Shown one piece after another: positions 40,656 to 44,689 of a DNA stretch of 44,689 nt. This stretch comes from Lachnospiraceae bacterium NK4A144 (GTDB lineage: Bacteria; Bacillota; Clostridia; Lachnospirales; Lachnospiraceae): assembly GCA_000424365.1 (NCBI GenBank), contig AUJT01000030.1, forward strand, positions 1,139 to 45,827, given 5' to 3'. The translations under genes and the position numbers were made by a program. Numbering within the stretch: the first letter of the stretch is position 1; the number at the start of each line of letters is the position of its first letter. Under the pieces are notes generated by a model that saw only the letters and a program-made list of their open reading frames with translations, made no database searches and was not told where the DNA came from.

Positions 40656-42383
40656 TTATTCTCTGAAAATAATATTATCAGCTATATGATCGCTCAAGTT
40701 AAAATCTCTGATCTTGTTTAGGAGAGATTCCTGCTTGTACTTATATGCAAAGTTGTGACGATAAGAGATAAGTTTTGCAGCAGTATCATAATCTCTGGCC
40801 GCGATCAATGCAGGAATAGCATCCACAGACAGATGATCGCTGATATATGCAGAATCATAATTGCTGGTGCGTCCGCTCTCAGTTGTAACAGATGACTCAT
40901 AATTATCGCTGTTTACGTTATATCGTGCAATCCAATAATCAGGCTTGATGAATGCAAAGACGATATATAAGCACGTTCCTGCGATTAGACAATTTTTGGC
41001 TACATTAACATTTTTCGCCAGTAATCCAATTGTCAAGATCGTGAGACAAACAGTAAGTACTATAAGAAACCACAGTACAAAAAATCTTAAAAATGACAGA
41101 TCGTAAGCAGTTACATACAGGATCATCCTATATGCACTTGAAAAGATCATCAAAAATGTGCATAAGCAAATAATAATAGTAAGAATGTTCAGGAATAGAG
41201 TTTTATCAAATTTGCTTCTTACGATAGCTGCGATGAGTATGTTTATCATGCAGACAAATAATAACTGATAAAAACCTTCGTGCGCATATTCTGCATAAGT
41301 GTATCCATTCGGAAGAGAAGCGTGACCGATCAGGAAAATGAGCTGGATCGCACAGAATATGATGTATATAACAGTAAGGATCAGCTCCATTGGGATCATC
41401 AACAGAGGATTCCATTTATTTGATGCTGCGTTTGATGCGCTTTTGAAGTAATTATTATTAGGATGGAGTTCTGCAAAAATGCTGTAAATAGTGATTGCAG
41501 ATACAAAGAACCAGAAAATGATACCTATCACATCAAAAAACTGCTCTGTAATATCAAAGTTGAATTCAAGATTTTTAAGCACAGATGCAAAGATCAGATC
41601 AGCACTGGCAAGGAGGCAGACGATGATAAGCACTACCGGTAAAGCGATCACTATGCCGGCAAGTACCAGCTGGCGGTTTTTCTTCTTTTCTATAGCCTCT
41701 GCTGTAAGAGTTTTCTTTGATGAATGATATGCCAGTAATCCCAAAAACGGCTCAAAAATATTTATGAGAGGGAGAAAGATCAGCCTGATAAGTGCTCCGG
41801 CTATACGCGCAGGATTATTTCCGGTAGCATCGACATAACTTCTGTAAAAAAGGCATCCGATCAAAAGCTGCATTCCAAAGCCTGTTAAAATATGGAGAGT
41901 GAAGGATGCAGTTAGAAACTGAGAGACGGCCAGCAGAATTATCGAGATCAGATAAAATAAACGAACCCCCGGTTTACCGTTTCTTTCTAATATAAAGCAT
42001 TTGGGCGCATAGCATACAGTTTTTCCGGATCTTGCATCTATAAGTGCTATATAAAATAGACTTATAATGATAAAGAGTGTATGGGAGATACCACCTATTG
42101 CGCTTTTGTACATGAAAAGGCAAAAGATGATTCCATAGATCAAAGACCAAAGACCGTAATTGCCGAAATCTGAAAGTCTCTTGGCATTCTGCATGGCATA
42201 ACGCTGTCTAGCTTTTTCTGCATTTTCTGCGTAGGGATTTGGCGCAGGCTGCGTACCTTGATTAAGCTGGCCTGGCATATAACCGTTATTAATAGGCTGG
42301 CCCTTAGGGGGGATCTGGTTTACAGGTGGAATAGGTGTGGTCTGATTAACTCTGAAATTTTGATCGTTCATATTAACGTCCAT
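40656..42383 (-). CDS. DUF4173 polytopic membrane protein
   Basis: A 575-aa protein. The first 75 residues are Pro/Gln/Asn-rich and disordered (TTPIPPVNQIPPKGQP). About 12 membrane helices follow, and a short soluble C-terminus ends the protein. GYTYAEYAHEGFYQLLFVCM and FFVSAITIYSIFAELHP fit the DUF4173 family. Its function is unknown; members often sit near XRE regulators and DUF2975 proteins, as here, where the HTH gene starts upstream in the same direction. The stop-to-terminator distance is short. The Pro-rich head may be a cytoplasmic interaction tail. Confidence 0.85.
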   Translation of the reverse strand: MDVNMNDQNFRVNQTTPIPPVNQIPPKGQPINNGYMPGQLNQGTQPAPNPYAENAEKARQRYAMQNAKRLSDFGNYGLWSLIYGIIFCLFMYKSAIGGISHTLFIIISLFYIALIDARSGKTVCYAPKCFILERNGKPGVRLFYLISIILLAVSQFLTASFTLHILTGFGMQLLIGCLFYRSYVDATGNNPARIAGALIRLIFLPLINIFEPFLGLLAYHSSKKTLTAEAIEKKKNRQLVLAGIVIALPVVLIIVCLLASADLIFASVLKNLEFNFDITEQFFDVIGIIFWFFVSAITIYSIFAELHPNNNYFKSASNAASNKWNPLLMIPMELILTVIYIIFCAIQLIFLIGHASLPNGYTYAEYAHEGFYQLLFVCMINILIAAIVRSKFDKTLFLNILTIIICLCTFLMIFSSAYRMILYVTAYDLSFLRFFVLWFLIVLTVCLTILTIGLLAKNVNVAKNCLIAGTCLYIVFAFIKPDYWIARYNVNSDNYESSVTTESGRTSNYDSAYISDHLSVDAIPALIAARDYDTAAKLISYRHNFAYKYKQESLLNKIRDFNLSDHIADNIIFRE

Positions 42384-42410
42384 GATATTTCCTCCGTTTA
42401 TTATCTCCGT

Positions 42411-42638
42411 TTACTTTCTCCTAAATTCTAAAATGTCTCCCGGCTGGCAGTCCAAAGCATCGCATATTTTTACTAAAGTAGCGACCTTGATAGCTTTAGC
42501 CTTTCCTGTTTTCAATATGGACATATTGGCTATTGTTATCCCCACTTTTTCGGCGAGCTCGGTGAGTGACATCTTTCGTTTTGCCAGCATTACATCGATA
42601 TTAAATATGATCTCGCCTTTTAATTCTTCATTTTCCAT
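42411..42638 (-). CDS. Small XRE/Cro-type helix-turn-helix regulator
   Basis: A 75-aa single-domain regulator: NIDVMLAKRKMSLTELAEKV, GITIANMSILKTGKAKAIKV, and LVKICDALDCQPGDILEFRR, the complete Cro/C1 five-helix domain, of the YozG-like class commonly paired with a DUF2975 membrane protein. It lies 12 bases after the DUF2975 stop, so both are on one transcript. Inverted repeats TTATCGT-NNN-ACGATAA upstream of the pair (43251-43305) are good operator candidates for it. The SD GGAG is present on the minus strand (CACTCCTTT on the plus). Confidence 0.9.
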   Translation of the reverse strand: MENEELKGEIIFNIDVMLAKRKMSLTELAEKVGITIANMSILKTGKAKAIKVATLVKICDALDCQPGDILEFRRK

Positions 42639-42650
42639 CGTGTCACTCCT

Positions 42651-43157
42651 TTATATGGTCAGATCATTCTGTTCTTTAAGGGACGCGGCGACTGAACACA
42701 TCTTTTCAAGCACACGTGCACAGAAAGAAAAGGCAGAACCTGCAAAAATGATGATCATTGACAATATCATTATGCCCGGATGCGACATATTCATTAGAAA
42801 GAAGATCAGATTAATTATCAGAAAGAAAATCACGCCTGCTGCTGTAGTCACAAATATCCTTCTGAACCACAGTTCATTTTCATGAGAAAAGGCTTTTTCT
42901 TTTCCGATGTTGTCGGAAATCTTCCAGGCAAAAAACAAAATAATATAGTAAGGAATTGAACACGACCATAAAAAAATAAGCCATGGATAGTAGCAATAAT
43001 CGAATTCCGGAGCCATACTCAGAATAGACTTCCCGATTTCCGGTATTCCTACAAAAAACATCATAAGTCCCAATGCACCGGTGCAAATGATAAAACCTTT
43101 TAAGATACCGGACATTTTTAATAGCTCTTTCTTAAAATCAAAATCGTTTGTATCCAT
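42651..43157 (-). CDS. DUF2975 membrane protein paired with the XRE regulator
   Basis: A 168-aa protein with four membrane helices (FIICTGALGLMMFFVGI, YYPWLIFLWSCSIPYYIILF, FVTTAAGVIFFLIINLIFFL, IMILSMIIIFAGSAFSF). The order and ENELWFRRI loop match DUF2975, usually followed by a YozG-type XRE gene. The start MDTND is chosen because AGGAGG lies 8 bases upstream; the frame could otherwise be 21 codons longer, into the palindrome. Such pairs may sense membrane state and signal through the regulator, which is an inference. The C-terminal AASLKEQNDLTI is typical. Confidence 0.85.
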   Translation of the reverse strand: MDTNDFDFKKELLKMSGILKGFIICTGALGLMMFFVGIPEIGKSILSMAPEFDYCYYPWLIFLWSCSIPYYIILFFAWKISDNIGKEKAFSHENELWFRRIFVTTAAGVIFFLIINLIFFLMNMSHPGIMILSMIIIFAGSAFSFCARVLEKMCSVAASLKEQNDLTI

Positions 43158-43180
43158 GAATAACCTCCTGTTATCGTATA

Positions 43181-43220
43181 ATGATGCAAGGGTCAAAAGT
43201 CCTTTTGCTCCTGCCATCAT
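43181..43220. repeat. 40-base palindromic repeat (ATGATG...CATCAT), second copy
   Basis: ATGATGCAAGGGTCAAAAG against CTTTTGCTCCTGCCATCAT, an imperfect hairpin homologous to 32301-32340. It lies in the 5' UTR of the DUF2975 gene, between its SD and the operator candidates. Confidence 0.7.
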
Positions 43221-43250
43221 ATAAGATGTGATGTACGATTTTTTGTGAAA

Positions 43251-43305
43251 TTATCGTAACACGATAAAAAACAAAATGCAATAAAAAATTATCGTAAAAC
43301 GATAA
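43251..43305. promoter_or_regulatory. Tandem operator candidates TTATCGT-N3-ACGATAA
   Basis: Two perfect 7-bp inverted repeats with 3-base spacers: 43251-43267 (AAC centre) and 43289-43305 (AAA centre), 38 bases centre to centre. A weaker third site reads TTATCGTATAATGAT at 43171-43185. They lie between the divergent DUF2975/XRE and sfsA genes and are probably bound by the XRE dimer. Confidence 0.7.
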
Positions 43306-43326
43306 AAACTTTATGAGGTACGAAAT

Positions 43327-44016
43327 ATGAAATATGAAAATATCACGCCAGCGGTTTTTTTAAGCCGCCCCAATAGATTTGTAGCTGAAGTAGAAATAAA
43401 CGGACAAAAGAAAGTTGTGCACGTCAAAAACACTGGGAGATGCAAAGAATTATTGATTAAAGGCACAGAAGTATGGTTGACCGCGCCCGGCACTCCCGGT
43501 AGAAAAACCAAATACGATCTGATAGCTGTTCGCAAGGAGACCGGAATCATATTTAATATAGATAGTCAGGCACCAAATAAGGTTGTGAAAGAGTGGCTGG
43601 ATAAAAAAGACTACAGCAAAGTTATTCCTGAATATAAATATGGTGACTCACGTATAGACTTCTATATGGAGAAACAAAAAGAGAACGGTCAGCCTGAACG
43701 ATTTCTTATGGAAGTAAAAGGATGCACACTTGAAATAGATGGAGTTGGTTATTTCCCGGATGCACCGACCGAGCGAGGTGTAAAGCATATAAACGAACTT
43801 ATTAAAGCGAAAGAGGCAGGATACAGGGCTGTGCTGTGCTTTGTTATACAGATGGATGGAGTAAAAGAGGTCCGTCCCAATACAGCAATGCATCAGGAAT
43901 TTGGCGAGGCAATGGTTAGGGCACGACAGTCAGGAGTTGAGATCGTCTATATGTTAACTCATGTTGAACCGGATGAATTAAATATAATAGAAGAAAGGCG
44001 CGGATACGAAGAATAA
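43327..44016 (+). CDS. sfsA: SfsA family protein (sugar fermentation stimulation)
   Basis: A 229-aa SfsA. It has the N-terminal OB-like domain (FLSRPNRFVAEVEINGQKK, VKNTGRCKELLIKGTEVWL) and the C-terminal nuclease-fold domain with PEYKYGDSRIDFYME, EVKGCTL and AVLCFVIQMDGVKEVRPN, containing the D-x-x-E-x-K pattern of PD-(D/E)XK enzymes (RIDF then MEVKGC). E. coli SfsA was described as DNA-binding; the nuclease-like site is retained here. The start at 43327 follows TATGAGG; an alternative in-frame ATG is not better placed. Its promoter probably overlaps the TTATCGT sites, so the XRE protein may also control it. Confidence 0.93.
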   Translation: MKYENITPAVFLSRPNRFVAEVEINGQKKVVHVKNTGRCKELLIKGTEVWLTAPGTPGRKTKYDLIAVRKETGIIFNIDSQAPNKVVKEWLDKKDYSKVIPEYKYGDSRIDFYMEKQKENGQPERFLMEVKGCTLEIDGVGYFPDAPTERGVKHINELIKAKEAGYRAVLCFVIQMDGVKEVRPNTAMHQEFGEAMVRARQSGVEIVYMLTHVEPDELNIIEERRGYEE

Positions 44017-44308
44017 TTATAATTTTGACTTTTATGGTTAAGAAAGAATCGTTAGATTCCGATAAAATGTATGTCTGACTGGATAGGGATACGATAATAG
44101 AGATCTCGCAATATACAGCTGTCTTTGGAAAATAGATGAAATACTCTGGATCTAGATGCAAAAAAGACAGATGTATATTGAAACAAATTGTATAACTGAT
44201 AAACAATTTGTTTTGAAAGAATATAACGCGAATAACATGCACTTTTGCGATAAATTCGATGAATGTTAATACATTTAAAATAAATTGTAGATTTTTTTGA
44301 AAATGTTG
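44017..44308. other. Gene-free AT-rich spacer before the rRNA promoter
   Basis: About 290 AT-rich bases between sfsA and the rRNA promoter. I see no gene, tRNA or clear terminator; long AT runs could be an upstream promoter element. Confidence 0.5.
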
Positions 44309-44337
44309 TTGACGTGTATTTTTTCAAGTGCTATTAT
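44309..44337 (+). promoter_or_regulatory. rRNA operon promoter
   Basis: TTGACG (44309-44314), 17-base spacer, TATTAT (44332-44337), with an AT-rich stretch upstream as expected for a strong rRNA promoter. A 230-base leader to the 16S start follows. Confidence 0.8.
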
Positions 44338-44573
44338 AACACCTGTCGCCGCGAGAGACACCGAGCGAAACAGCTCGCAAGCCCAGTAACCAAGCGGTTC
44401 GACAGAACTGAACTTTGACAAACAAACAGCAATGCAACCCTGAAAATTCAAATGAGAAATTTCAGAAATGCAAAAAATAAAACTCTGGATCAGAGAGATC
44501 TGATTCACAGTAAATAACGGTAATTAAGAAACGCGAAGCGAAAGCTAGCTTGTCTTGAAAACCGGATCAAACT
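44338..44573 (+). other. rRNA transcribed leader
   Basis: Leader between promoter and mature 16S. It contains short inverted segments and TGTCTTGAAAACCGG (44551-44565), resembling the box A-like antitermination/processing sequence found before clostridial 16S genes. No protein frame of note. Confidence 0.6.

Positions 44574-44689
<116 letters not shown>

Noticed and set aside
44017-44573. tRNA gene before the 16S gene
   Set aside because: No cloverleaf or T-loop consensus was seen in the spacer or leader.

Overview
The window looks like a chromosomal segment of a Lachnospiraceae bacterium (Clostridia), probably from rumen or gut. The grounds are AT-rich DNA with strong Shine-Dalgarno (SD) sites, secreted repeat-rich surface proteins, DUF4173 and DUF2975 membrane proteins, a pyrophosphate-type phosphofructokinase, and a Cas13a whose remembered nearest relatives are Lachnospiraceae enzymes. 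It starts inside a gene on the left and ends about 115 bases into a 16S rRNA gene.

Layout. 1-2.6 kb: 3' part of a PD-(D/E)XK nuclease-like gene, a ribbon-helix-helix protein, an HD-domain phosphohydrolase and a LysM protein. 2.6-7.1 kb: a complete TRAP transporter (dctPQM), a VOC/glyoxalase protein and an unusual prephenate-dehydratase-like lipoprotein. 7.3-10 kb: a large secreted surface protein. 10-24.2 kb: a type VI-A CRISPR-Cas island. 24.2-34.4 kb: a secreted PPC-like protein, an HD-GYP gene relic, a two-FMN-domain flavoprotein reductase, a DHH phosphoesterase followed by a TIR-transmembrane protein, an M48 protease and a membrane protein. 34.4-44 kb: a nucleobase permease, phosphoglucomutase, an acidic protein of unknown function, PPi-phosphofructokinase, DUF4173, an XRE regulator with a DUF2975 protein, and sfsA. 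44.3 kb to the end: rRNA promoter, leader and 16S start.

The CRISPR island is the main interest. In order it holds cas1-cas2, array 1 (7 repeats) with its own terminator, cas13a, three further genes in tight series (573, 660 and 725 aa), a terminator, a zinc-ribbon membrane protein with a 64-aa membrane protein, and array 2 (4 repeats). The two repeats differ at three bases in the 5' third but share the crRNA stem-loop and 3' half. The two leaders share two GCGCCGCA boxes at nearly identical spacing. A 14-16 base box (TACTTTTTGCCTAA, then AA in two copies) lies 33-35 bases upstream of a -10-like hexamer before cas1, before cas13a and before the zinc-ribbon gene. This suggests that adaptation, interference and the membrane pair are co-regulated.

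The three genes after cas13a are the best candidate for an undescribed system. They encode a protein with helix-turn-helix-like segments, a kinase-fold protein whose catalytic loop is degenerate (a pseudokinase) fused to a TPR-like helical region, and a protein starting with a DUF3800/RNase H-like segment fused to a second helical-repeat region. They are translationally coupled (ATGA overlap, then zero spacing) and appear to share the cas13a transcription unit. I know of no described type VI-A accessory set with this composition. Their role is unknown; a sensor, regulator or second RNase acting with Cas13a is inference.
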